Below are positions 11,030 through 21,800 of a stretch of 64,000 nt of DNA, piece after piece. The notes under the pieces are model-generated. The model did no database searches. It worked only from the letters and a program-made list of their open reading frames with translations, and had not been told where the DNA came from. The position numbers and the translations under genes are program-made. The stretch's first letter is position 1; each line of letters starts with the position of its first letter. This DNA comes from Riptortus pedestris (taxonomy: Eukaryota; Arthropoda; Insecta; Hemiptera; Alydidae), in NCBI GenBank assembly GCA_019009955.1, contig CM032229.1, positions 194,588,501 to 194,652,500 on the forward strand, read 5' to 3'.

Positions 11030-11483
11030 TGGCAATGTGCTTTCGGTAAAAGCTAACCAATATCTACCGGAATTGATGAAGAACCACGCATGCAGCTTTC
11101 TAATGGTGCATCAATCAGTCTTGGTCAGTGGTCATTTCTGATTTAATATCAGCTGATTGATGAAGTAGCTACACGCATGCAGCTTTCTAATGGTGCATCA
11201 ATCAGTCTTGGTCAGTGGTCATTTCTGATTAATTTCATGGTTGAAAATAATTGTTCGTAAACACGCGTACTTCCGAACATAGACATCATTTGCTTTGCAT
11301 TTTTCGCCAAAAGCGGGAATTTTGCTCAAAGCCCTGAATTTGATCATGCAAATTGTAAATAAACTTTCCTTTACCTTGAAGTTGCACATTAAGATCATTG
11401 AGATGCTGAGTCAAGTCGATAAGATGCCCAAAATGGCTTATCCATTCTTTATTACCAAAATGGGGAAAGGCATATCCCTTCAT
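11030..11483 (-). pseudogene. hAT transposase C-terminal fragment
   Basis: The minus-strand frame 11286-11483 encodes a peptide with the words WISHFGHLIDLTQHLNDLN and LQGKGKFIYNLHDQI. This pattern is typical of hAT transposases of the ZBED5/GTF2IRD2-like group (established family knowledge, recognised by eye). Further along, in broken frames, 11100-11030 gives SSSIPVDIG and similar words resembling the end of the dimerisation domain. No DDE residues or BED finger remain, and an 87-bp internal duplication (11085-11231) disrupts the frame. It is certainly non-functional. It lies wholly inside the hAT element at 10795-11791. Confidence 0.65.
11085..11231. repeat. Tandem duplication of about 59 bp, 87 bp apart
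   Basis: CACGCATGCAGCTTTCTAAT and the following roughly 40 bp (GGTGCATCAATCAGTC, TTGGTCAGTGGTCATTTC) occur at 11085 and again at 11172 with almost no change, inside the hAT remnant. Confidence 0.85.
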
Positions 11484-12244
11484 ATCCTAGATCAACTGTG
11501 ACATTTAGCAACTAAATCTTTTCGTACACACATTTCCCTGCCTTTAATCTTCTTAATGTTTTGAAATAGCCTTCCTGATTTCATACATTTCAAGAATCAC
11601 AAGAATTTCTAATATTGCTAGTTAACAGCTTACCGGACTGATTTTGCGACAAAAGCTAACGCAAACAAGCACAGACGCGGCACAAAAAATTGTTACGCTT
11701 CAGTACGCAGTACCATTAAATTATAATTAATTATTTACAATATATTGATGGGAGTAAACATGTTGGAAGGGCCGCGTGTTGCTCATACCTGCTCTAGCGT
11801 TAGTAATTTTTGTCAGATCGTTATCAAACTTGATATTTATGCAAAAATAAAGATCAAGTACGTTAATGGCTGAAATTGGACAAGTGGGAGGGGAGGGTTT
11901 AGAGGGGGAATTTCGAAAATGTTTAATATTATCGTTATTGTAATTTTGGGTCGACAGATTATATAGAACCATTCCTATTGCAAATAAAATGTTCTATAAA
12001 TGTTATTAAGTACATTTTTTCTTTATCTTGAATATTAACCGAGATATTGGCATTTCTTATTTTTCGGCCTTGGGTAAATCCCCACTCCAACTCATGTCAT
12101 ATTAATAATAAGGTGTTTTATCATGAAGCACTTTATTTGAATAACAAATATTGCTCTCATTGAACTTTTACGTTTTGAGATAAATGCAAATATGAGGCTC
12201 ACGTGGGAAATCTGGTTAGTTTACGCAGACCCTGCGTGACGGAC

Positions 12245-12823
12245 GTTTTCCTCTATCCCTATGTGAGAACTTAGAGCAGCTAGAACAATACTCATACAAT
12301 GGAGAATCATATTGTGAAAAATTTGTATAGTGAGCATAGTGGAAGGAAGAGGCTGCAATTTTTCCCAACCATTATTATTTTGGCTCGGAATGCTACAGAC
12401 GACTGGAGCAAGTTGGGGGAGAGCTGGAAAATACGAGGGAAAAAGAGGAAAATGCTTGGAACAAAGGGAGCAGCCTAGCGGCACATATTCTATGTCAAAC
12501 AAATCCCCCTTATTTTAGTTGGCGTGGAATCCGCGGAGAGCGCCACCTCCATTAGCAACCAATAGCCCGAATCTCTACCTCTTTGTATTCACCATTCTGC
12601 TCTGCATAGATTGAATTGAACGCGTTACCTACTGATATATCATCTGTTCTCCATTTACTGCCTGCCTACCTCTGTTTGTCACCGTGGCGTTTTTTGTTTG
12701 TCTATCAACACTTGCTTTTATTAAACTTAAACTGGATTAGCCGTTATTTACCTTAAATACAGCAACAGTTTATTTTAGCACATTCACGTAAAAAAACAAC
12801 AACACAAAACGTAAAAAATTAAA
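12245..12823. other. Unassigned spacer
   Basis: Composition is mixed. The 93-codon minus-strand frame at 12221-12502 begins in the adjacent HINE terminus and has no recognised domain. No gene is called. Confidence 0.4.
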
Positions 12824-12913
12824 GTCCGTAAAGCAGGTGCTGCGAATCTAGGCGGATTTCCCTCATGCTGTCATGACACATTACTCATCTCATCTCAATA
12901 TTTAGTATCTATT

Positions 12914-12915
<2 letters not shown>
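12824..12915 (-). mobile_element. HINE right-end fragment
   Basis: A degenerate outer terminus, GTCCGTAAAGCAGGTGCTGC, is followed by GGCGGATTTCCCTCATG, and it runs to a TA tract at 12916-12946. The core between them is deleted. Confidence 0.55.
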
Positions 12916-12945
<30 letters not shown>

Positions 12946-12946
<1 letters not shown>

Positions 12947-13274
12947 TAGCTAAGGTACCCGGCGATGCCCAGAAAATCATTGTTGACTGACTGTTTCTAT
13001 AGCAAGACTTCAATGCACTTCCCTCCACAACGTATTGTTTTTCCGAAATAGCTAATCCTAAAAGTGTAACGTTTGTGGAATAATAGAATACAAATTTTAG
13101 TTTTGAAGAATAAATGAAAAGGTGGTCCTAATCTATCTCTCTCGAGTTTTTGACTCACCGTTTTTGAATAATTCAAACCGTAATCATGGGTAGCATTTAT
13201 TACAATTAAGTACCATCTATAATGAACATATTTCCTGTCAAAAACCAATCCGAGCACATATAGTTTTATACATA

Positions 13275-13278
<4 letters not shown>
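12946..13278 (-). mobile_element. Helitron-like element, family 2, in a TA tract
   Basis: It begins CTAGCTAAGGTACCCGGC (reverse complement of a Helitron right end: GCCGGG, short spacer, CTAG) directly after (TA)n at 12916-12946. It ends near a second (TA)n at 13279-13325. The internal words TTTTAGTTTTGAAGAATAAA, ACCATCTATAATGAACATAT and CCTGTC are shared with 34361-34690. There is no Rep/helicase coding sequence, so it is non-autonomous. Confidence 0.6.
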
Positions 13279-13329
<51 letters not shown>

Positions 13330-13426
13330 CAGTTCTTTATCAATATCAATTAAAAATAATCATAAAAAGTAGACTTATTCAAATCATGCCATAGTGCTTA
13401 ATAGATATGTTATCTATAAAATATAC

Positions 13427-13988
13427 TGTTACGTTTATTACAAAAATAATAAACGTTGTTTATTAGAGTGCTTTTGGATTGAAAATTTAAAAAAAACACA
13501 CAAGCTTTATCAGTTTTTATCACTGCACAATTTATTTATCAATGCACTACACACTTGGTTAATTATTCTTGACTTCTACTTACAGTCTGCACTGATAGCT
13601 TCACTGTTCTCCTTATTGCACAGTCCAATAACTCACTCACGATCACTGAAGTTCACAGAAACACGGCACTGCACTGATCTTCGCAAAGATAACCCCACTC
13701 CAGTGTCCTTTACTTAAACTCGGCACTACACTGTTGTTTACATGATAAAGTCACAACACTGTTCACATAAAACACTTTACCACACTGCAACTGAAACGTA
13801 GTCCACTAAAGCTGCACTGAGCTGCACTGTTGATCACTTGAAGAGAGCTGAAAACAAACTAATTCTCGGGATTAGCTGGACCGGTTTTGTAGACGAGCGG
13901 CGACACCGTGGGCAGGAGAACACCGTAGAATGAGCTAGATTCATAGTCCAGACACTCCAACGGTCCTTCTATCGGTCGGCACGTCACA
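13427..13988 (+). mobile_element. Possible solo LTR, 562 bp
   Basis: It starts TGTTACG and ends ACGTCACA, giving near-inverted TG...CA ends. It shares about 230 bp with 8951-9214 and adds roughly 290 bp of sequence absent there (repeated CACTGCACTGA-like words). No flanking 4-6 bp duplication could be confirmed, and no internal retroelement sequence is present. It could instead be another kind of dispersed repeat. Confidence 0.45.
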
Positions 13989-13990
13989 AT

Positions 13991-14027
13991 GTCTGTCACG
14001 CAGGGGCTGCGTCACCTAAGCTGAATT
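13991..14027 (-). mobile_element. HINE right-terminus fragment
   Basis: GTCTGTCACGCAGGGGCTGC, then CACCTAAGCTGAATTT, is found directly after the LTR-like repeat. Only the outer 35 or so bases remain. Confidence 0.6.
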
Positions 14028-14307
14028 TTTTTATAATTAAAACTCACCAATAATAAATCTAAATAAAAAGGCACCTTTTAACAATATAAAGGGAGGCACT
14101 TATCTCTACTTAAATTATATTACAATTAAAGCACTCAGCTGTTTTTATATAAGTTCTCTGTCAGACTCTGCAGTGAGAGGTGGTGGAGGTGAGAAGTAGT
14201 CTGGCTGAGGCAGGCTGAAGGATTAGCAAGGTGTCCTGGACTGAAGTCTCCTGTCAAGAGGATGCCAGGATATGACTGATCTTAATCCTTTGCAACGTAG
14301 CCCTTTT
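14028..14307. other. Unassigned spacer
   Basis: Mixed sequence contains GAGGTGGTGGAGGTGAGAAG-like purine runs near 14175-14200. No gene or repeat partner was recognised. Confidence 0.4.
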
Positions 14308-14429
14308 AGCAGATTTCCCTTCAGGGAAATCAGCTATTGAGGCTGTACTCATGACGGAATTTTCGACATTTTTCTTCAAATGTCCATCGATCCTACCTAG
14401 TAGATGACGAAAATGAGGTCCGTTCAAAA

Positions 14430-14492
<63 letters not shown>

Positions 14493-14948
14493 TTGCCTCT
14501 TTTACCGCTCTATTGGTCGCAAGTTTTTGTTTGATCGTTACCAAAACTCGATATTTAGGTCGTTTTATGTATAAAAGAAAGATCAAGTTCGTTAATGGCT
14601 GAAATCGGAGACTAGTGGATTTTAGGGGGGGTTTAGAGGGGAGGATTTTCTGAAATTTGAAATATTTTCGTTTACTATTACGTCCGATTGAGAAAAATTG
14701 TATAGAATTAATCTTATTTGCAAATAAAAATTTACTATAAATATAGTATATACATTTATTCACTATCTTGCATATTAACCGAGATATTTGCAATTTTATG
14801 AAATCGGGGCGGATAACGGATGGGAGTGAGTTTCCCGCCAAAAGCTAGGTCGGCCATTTTCTTAACTCTTCGGCTCTCGTGAAATTTCTCTATTGTAAAA
14901 CTGCTCGTGGGAAATCTGCTTAGTTTACGCAGCCCCTGCGTGACGGAC
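14308..14948 (+). mobile_element. HINE, near-complete copy
   Basis: The left end is AGCAGATTTCCCTTCAGGG, then TATTGAGGCTGTACTCATGA, TCCATCGATCCTACCTAG and AGATGACGAAAATGAGGTCC. A (TA)n tract lies at 14432-14493. The core contains GATCAAGTTCGTTAATGGCT, GAAATCGG and AACCGAGATATTTGCAATTT. The right end is GTGGGAAATCTGCTTAGTTT, then ACGCAGCCCCTGCGT and GACGGAC. TTTT flanks both ends. Confidence 0.85.
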
Positions 14949-15224
14949 TTTTGTAGGTTGAGCCGATCAAAATATGCTCAAATAAACTATTTAACGGGAA
15001 GTTATTATCAAAATACATCCAGAATATTAAATAGTGTATCACCGTGAAGAGCTGTGAACGTTATTATAAAAACTCCATCGGCGTTATCTACTAAAAGATG
15101 AGAGCAACAGGTGACTTAACTCCAAATTGGATGAAACTTTTATTCACAGTTAAAACTAGACATTTAAGTATTCACAAATAATAATCTTAATGTGCTTTGT
15201 GCTGGCATTATTCAGTATATAAAA
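14949..15224. other. Unassigned AT-rich spacer
   Basis: No open frame or repeat relation was seen in this stretch between two HINE pieces. Confidence 0.4.
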
Positions 15225-15470
15225 TATATGGTCATTTGCGATGGATTTATGTAATGCAATGTCAGATTCATTACAAATTGTAGAACACCAACAGCAGAAC
15301 AAGATTGGTCCTATAACATTTTGGGTTAAAACAAATAATAACGGAGATATTTGGAATCCCCCCCCCCCCGATTTCAGCCATTAACTAATGTGATCTTTAT
15401 TGTGTAATGAAACGGCTAAATATTTGGTATGGAATAGAAGAAATAAATATTATTGATTCAAGACTTAAAA
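15225..15470 (-). mobile_element. HINE core fragment
   Basis: In reverse orientation it has AACAAGATTGGTCCTATAAC, AATAATAACGGAGATATTTG, a C-run, and CGATTTCAGCCATTAAC, matching HINE cores. Both termini are missing, and it is bounded on the right by a SINE. Confidence 0.55.
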
Positions 15471-15659
15471 GGCTAATCGGAACGGGTTATCTTCAGGTTA
15501 CTACCCTTTTCTAGCCAGGCTGGGATTTAGGATGTTATTTAATAAATTTCGTCACTAAATAATTTCCTTTGCCCAGGCGAGAATCGAACTCGCCACTCTA
15601 GGTTTACCATGTGAGATTAAGGCCAATGCTTTAACTCGCATGGCTAACCTGAGCCCCTA
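15471..15659 (-). mobile_element. tRNA-derived SINE, copy 2 (full head)
   Basis: This is the reverse complement of the SINE at 2211-2475. The acceptor-like stem is formed by GCTCAGG/CCTGAGC equivalents at 15649-15656 and about 15577, box B is at GAATCGAAC (about 15588), and the body block CTACCCTTTTCTAGCCAGGC is present. It is separated by 51 bp from a third copy in the opposite orientation. Confidence 0.75.
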
Positions 15660-15710
15660 CAATTTACGTCATCACACAACGTATTTGCATGTATCTCACA
15701 AATTATTGGC

Positions 15711-15850
15711 CTGAGCAAAGGAAATTATTTAGTGTCGAAATTCATCAAATAACATCCTAAATCCCACCCTGGCTAGAAAAGGGTGGTAGTCTGTAGATAG
15801 CCCGCCCCAATTAGCCATTGTAGCACAAAGTGGACGTAAAAAAGCTATTA
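15711..15850 (+). mobile_element. SINE, copy 3, tRNA head truncated
   Basis: It begins at GCCTGAGCAAAGGAAATT, exactly the 3' side of the acceptor-like stem, and continues through AACATCCTAAATCCCACCCT, GGCTAGAAAAGGGTGG and AGCCCGCCCC. It lacks boxes A and B. Confidence 0.7.
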
Positions 15851-15879
15851 AGTCGCACAAAGTAAAATATTAATAAGAA

Positions 15880-16285
15880 CTATATTTGTATGATTTAATC
15901 TTCAAATAAACTAGTTGATGATATAACAGCTTATTGCTGCTATGAGATGACTAGGAGTCAAGGTTTACTGAAATCCGAAAACTAAAAAATACACATATCT
16001 CCCTTAATACTAAAGATAGAGAATAAATGTTGGAACAATATTTATTGAACATTTTAGGTGCAATAAGATACGTTCTTTGGAATATTTCGATCCGACGGAT
16101 AATAACGTTTTATGTATTTTCTTCCCTAAACCTCTCTACCCTTTGGTTCCATTTCAGCCATTCACGAACTTGAAGTTTTGTAAGAAACGCTTATACATGA
16201 GGTTTGGTTACGAACAAGTAAGAATTTTGTTCAATAACCTCTGGCTTACTTTGGTAACAGACAACAAATATAATATATATAAGTA
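15880..16285 (-). mobile_element. HINE core fragment
   Basis: Core words are present in reverse orientation: GATATAACAGCTTATTG, ACACATATCTCCCTTAATAC, TTTCGATCCGACGGATAATA, TTTCAGCCATTCACGAACTT and GGTTACGAACAA. It stops at a short TA run near 16270-16282. The 69-codon frame at 16077-16286 is a by-product. Confidence 0.6.
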
Positions 16286-17793
16286 AGCTTTATTTCAATA
16301 CCATAATGATTTTTTGGGATTTTGATTGTATTGTTAGTACCACAGTAAACCATTTTTAATTGAGCAGATTGATTTTTTAGCCATTATTATTGCAATGGTT
16401 TTAATAATGCCTGTATCTTATAATTGCTATGTTAAAAAAAACCTTGGTTTATTTAATTCGTCGTGATACTCTTATTTCGTTTTTAAATTATTGTTGCTTC
16501 CTAGTACAATTAGGGTATTATAACAATCAAAAAACTGGAACAAAAGGTTTTTAAATTCCACTTCATTTTTTTTTTTTTTTACATCGAGATGAAAATAATT
16601 TTATTACAAATTTGATTCGCAAATCGCTTGTATTTGCTTGAAAAAAATACCACTGGCATGCTTTTAGGAGTATTATTGTCTTATTTACAACGTCGTCAGA
16701 TTTGCCTAACTTTGCCTAATCATTAAATATTTTACTTTTACTGTTAACGCTTTCGGTGCGGAAGAGTATTAACCTCCACGCGGACCGTTCCATCTACGTA
16801 CGGTGTAAAAGCCTCCTCCTGGCAGACGCAATTGAACGCCGCCATTGCACGTTCGAAGAAAAGTTAGAATAGTGTTTTTCTTGTCATACTATATATCTAT
16901 TTATATTGTTGATATATAATATGTCTACCAAATCATAGCCGAAACGTCAATTGTTAAAGCAATAAATATATTGCTTATTTTGGTACACATTTTATTTACT
17001 ATAAGTAGCATTATATAATCGCATCTTTTTTAAATTTATTCCCTTGTGTCATGAAGTAGATCCTAGAGGAATGATGAGTTAAAATTGAGCCAGAATCAAT
17101 ATTCTAGGAGCAGTAGAAACGGAGATATTGAATGTCCGGCTTACCCTATCACTCGCTCCAGTGTGCGACGTCCCGAACAACAATTTGTACATAACGTGTG
17201 CTTGTTACATAACATTTTTTAACTATGAATAAAATAAAATATTTGTAAAATAAAATTATTTACAACAGAAATAAAAACAAAAACAAATTTAGGTTTCAAT
17301 GAAGAATAATTAATTAATTTAATTGTATTTCAGTTTTAAATAGTTCAAGTAGTTACATACATTTCTTCAGCAAATTGTTTTAATGGTTTATTGTGTTTAT
17401 AAAATAAAGATATTCCTCAACATGGCAATTATATTGTCGGCATTTTAAAGTCATCTCTTTGGTCCGTTAGTAATATGGAATCATAGAGCAAGTGTCTGTA
17501 TGTCTGTTCAGTAGTAAAGCCACAAGTACTAAAGCAAAGCAACACAGCAGTACGGTAGTAACTCAACACATATAAAGTACCTTTATTTGTGCTGTCGTTC
17601 TAAGGGCTGATGTTACTACAGCTTTATTTATTTGGTTTTAGGCTGACGTTGAGCAGCAGTTGCTACGGATTACCCATTTATTCTCTACCTGTCTCGGCGA
17701 ATGTTTTCCCTTTCATTCCAAACAAATTCGTATTTATACTACTTACTGGCTGACGTATATATAAACAGCATAACGAAGCACTATCAATAAAAG
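16286..17793. other. 1.5-kb AT-rich stretch, nothing recognised
   Basis: There is no supportable open frame, tRNA-like fold or window-internal repeat. A TTAACGCTTTCGGTGCGGAA word at 16744 recalls some piggyBac-type ends, but I could not find a matching second end. Confidence 0.4.
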
Positions 17794-17832
17794 TTCCGTC
17801 ACGCAGGGGTTGCGTAAACTAAGCAGATTTCT
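17794..17832 (-). mobile_element. HINE right-terminus fragment
   Basis: TTCCGTCACGCAGGGGTTGC, then GTAAACTAAGCAGATTTC. No HINE core is recognisable beyond it. Confidence 0.6.
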
Positions 17833-18137
17833 CATCTCCTGGCATCAAACCCTATTGACGTTCATACAACGTAAACTGTTAATTGATGACGTCTTCATAT
17901 AGTATATTTGGATGTGGCTCACAATGTAGAAGTTCCTTGAGAACTTGGTCAAGACATTCTAATGCAGATCCACTTGCCAACCGAAGCTAGGCCATACTAC
18001 AACATACACACACCTCAAATATCTAGCCTAAAGTGGAATGGTAAAGAACTTCAAAGGAAAGTGACTCTGACACCGAAATATACAAATAAATATTTGCTGC
18101 CCCTTTAATAGTCTCCCTCTCTCTCTCTCTCTGTCTC

Positions 18138-18191
<54 letters not shown>

Positions 18192-18829
18192 TCATTACTA
18201 CCAACATAACCTCAACCAATGCACTAACTACCTTTTTATCTATACACAATTTTTTTGCAATTTGCAATAATATTATTTGAAGCAACTTGGCACTATAAAT
18301 CAATTTGCGATTTACTGCGCTTTTTTCGCAGCCCAAATTCAGAGGATAAACTTCTGGAATTTATAAATAACCAAATGGTTAACGGGAGGCCACTCACTAT
18401 TTACAGACAAAATATTTACAGGTCACAAAACCGCTTGTCACTACTCGCTGTTATCGCTATCGCTATAGGCTGTTCTTACTCGACTAAGTTATCATAGTCA
18501 TTCTGTTTCTTTTGATATCCGAAAATTAGTGATCCTTTATTAGCAACACTCAGTGTTTATTATCACCACTTGGTGTTTATTCCCACCACTTGGTGATGGT
18601 ATATTATTGCACCATTTGGTTGCAGCTACCTTGCAGAGTTGATGTGGCAGGGACGACCGCTTTATGTAGCTACTGTGCGGTATTAGCCATTATTGCGATT
18701 TATAAGTACATTTTGGCCTCCCGATAATCGATAAGTAGCCATATTTAATAGCGTCTTATTATAATATACTCTATAATCTCTTAATAGTAACTATATCCAT
18801 TAACACGCACTATAAACTAGGATATTTGT
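17833..18829. other. Spacer with (CT)n tract and short palindromes
   Basis: Positions 18113-18187 are a CT/CTGT microsatellite. At 18555-18620 the near-palindromic word CACCACTTGGTG occurs twice in tandem context. Open frames of 102 (minus) and 80 (plus) codons cross this area but have no recognised domain, and the minus one is an RE/RQ repeat made by the microsatellite. Confidence 0.5.
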
Positions 18830-21800
18830 TCTGTAGATAATGATACTGGTGATATTAACCACATATTCACCTATATCCTGATTTGATTAGCATTAAGGAT
18901 CAAACTGATTAAGTATATTGTTCTTGTAGATAATGATACTTGGTTCCATGATGATATTAACCACATATTCACCTATATCCTGATTTGATTAGCATTAAGG
19001 ATCAAACTGATTAAGGATATTGTTCTTGTAGATAATGATACTTGGTTCCATGATGATATAAACCACATATTCACCTATATCCTGATTTGATTAGCATTAA
19101 GGATCAAACTGATTAAGGATATTGTTCTTGTAGATAATGATACTTGGTTCCATGATGATATTAACCACATATTCACCTATATCCTGATTTGATTAGCATT
19201 AAGGATCAAACTGATTAAGGATATTGTTCTTGTAGATAATGATACTCGGTTCCATGATGATATAAACCACATATTCACCTATATCCTGATTTGATTAGCA
19301 TTAAGGATCAAACTGATTAAGGATATTGTTCTTGTAGATAATGATACTCGGTTCCACGATGATATAAACCACATATTCACCTATATCCTGATTTGATTAG
19401 CATTAAGGATCAAACTGATTAAGGATATTGTTCTTGTAGATAATGATACTTGGTTCCATGATGATATTAACCACATATTCACCTATATCCTGATTTGATA
19501 AGCATTAAGGATCAAACTGATTAAGGATATTGTTCTTGTAGATAATGCTACTTCGTTCCATGATGATATTAACCACATATTCACCTATATCCTGATTTGA
19601 TTAGCATTAAGGATCAAACTGATTAAGGATATTGTTCTTGTAGATAATGATACTTTGTTCCATGGTGATATTAACCACATATTCACCTATATCCAGATTT
19701 GATTAGCATTAAGGATCAAACTGATAAAGGATATTGCTCTTGTAGATAATGATACTTTGTTCCATAATGATATAAACCACATATTCACCTATATCCTGAC
19801 TTGATTAGCATTAAGAATCAAACTGATTAAGGATATTGTTCTTGTAGATAATGTTACTCGGTTCCATGATGATATAAACCACATATTCACCTATGTCCTG
19901 ATTTGATTAGCATTAAGGATCAAACTGATTAAGGATATTGCTCTTGTAGATAATGATACTTTGTTCCATGATGATATAAACCACATATTCACCTATATCC
20001 TGATTTGATTAGCATTATGGATCAAACTGATAAAGGATATTGCTCTTGTAGATAATGATACTTTGTTCCATGATGATATAAACCACATATTCACCTATAT
20101 CCTGATTTGATTAGCATTATGGATCAAACTGATAAAGGATATTGCTCTTGTAGATAATGATACTTTGTTCCATGATGATATAAACCACATATTCACCTAT
20201 ATCCTGATTTGATTAGCATTATGGATCAAACTGATAAAGGATATTGCTCTTGTAGATAATGATACTTTGTTCCATGATGATATAAACCACATATTCACCT
20301 ATATCCTGATTTGATTAGCATTAAGGATCAAACTGATTAAGGATATTGTTCTTGTAGATAATGATACTCGGTTCCATGATGATATAAACCACATATTCAC
20401 CTATATCCCGATTTGATTAGCATTAAGGATCAAACTGATTAAGGATATTGCTCTTGTAGATAATGATACTTTGTTCCATGATGATATAAACCACATATTC
20501 ACCTATATCCTGATTTGATTAGCATTATGGATCAAACTGATTAAGTATATTGCTCTTGTAGATAATGTTACTTGGTTCCATGATGATATTAACCACATAT
20601 TCACCTATATCCTGATTTGATCTAACTGATTAAGGATATTGATCTTGTAGATAATGATACTTGGTTCCATGATGATATAAACCACATATTCACCTATATC
20701 CTGATTTGATTAGCATTAAGGATCAAACTGATTAAGGATATTGTTCTTGTAGATAATGATACTTTGTTCCATGATGATATTAACCACATATTCACCTATA
20801 TCCTGATTTGATTAGCATTAAGGATCAAACTGATTAAGGATATTGCTCTTGTAGATAATGATACTTCGTTCCATGATGATATTAACCACATATTCACCTA
20901 TATCCTGACTTGATTAGCATTAAGGATCAAACTGATTAAGGATATTGTTCTTGTAGATAATGATACTTGGTTCCATGATGTATATTAAACCACATATTCA
21001 CACTATATCCTGATTTGATTAGCATTAAGATCAAACTGATAAAGGATATTGCTCTTGAAGATAATTAAACTTCGTTCCATGATGATATTAACCACATATT
21101 CACCTATATCCTGATTTGATTAGCATTAAGGATCAAACTGATTAAGTATATTGCTCTTGTAGATAATGTTACTTGGTTCCATGATGATATTAACCACATA
21201 TTCACCTATATCCTGATTTGATGTAGATAATGATACTTGGTTCCATGATGATATTAACCACATATTCACCTATATCCTGACTTGATTAGCATTAAGGATC
21301 AAACTGATTAAGGATATTGCTCTTGTAGATAATGATACTTCGTTCCATGATGATATTAACCACATATTCACCTATATCCTGACTTGATTAGCATTAAGGA
21401 TCAAACTGATTAAGGATATTGCTCTTGTAGATAATCATACTTCGTTCCATGTTGATATAAACCACATATTTCACCTATATCCTGATTTGATTAGCATTAT
21501 GGATCAAACTGATAAGGATATTGCTCTTGTAGATAATGAATACTTTGTTCCATGATGATATAAACCACATATTCACCTATATCCTGATTTGATTAGCATT
21601 ATGGATCAAACTGATAAAGGATATTGCTCTTGTAGATAATGATACATTTGTTCCATGATGATATAAACCCACATATTCACCTATATCCTGATTTGATTAG
21701 CATTATGGATCAAACTGATAAAGGATATTGCTCTTGTAGATAATGATACTTTGTTCCATGATGATAAAAACCACATATTCACCTATATCCTGATTTGATT

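Larger units (their letters stand above)
10795..11791 (-). mobile_element. hAT transposon, non-autonomous remnant
   Basis: The ends are CAGGAGTGAGCAAAC and GTTGCTCATACCTG, imperfect inverted repeats of hAT type. They are flanked by a perfect 8-bp duplication CTCTAGCG (10787-10794 and 11792-11799). GGGCCGCAC near the left end and GGGCCGCG near the right are typical hAT subterminal words. The size, 997 bp, is far below a full element. The target, CTCTAGCGGTCGCAATTTTT in intact HINE cores, confirms the duplication. Confidence 0.85.
10579..12244 (+). mobile_element. HINE host copy containing a hAT element
   Basis: The left end is AGATTTCCCTTAATGGAAATC, then TATTGAGGTTGTACTCATGA, the ATGTCCATC and AGATGACGAAAATG blocks and a (TA)n tract at about 10699-10745. 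The core resumes at 11800 (AATTTTTGTCAGATCGTTAT, GATCAAGTACGTTAATGGCT). The right end is GTGGGAAATCTGGTTAGTTT, ACGCAG, CCCTGCGTGACGGAC, near 12203-12243. The intervening 997 bp is a hAT insertion with a duplicated 8-bp site. Confidence 0.8.

Noticed and set aside
14467..14841. 124-codon minus-strand frame
   Set aside because: It lies entirely in the core and TA tract of a HINE copy and ends in a Tyr/Ile run from the microsatellite.
16744..16870. piggyBac end (TTAACGCTTTCGGTGCGG)
   Set aside because: I could not find a matching inverted end with TTAA downstream, nor any transposase sequence.
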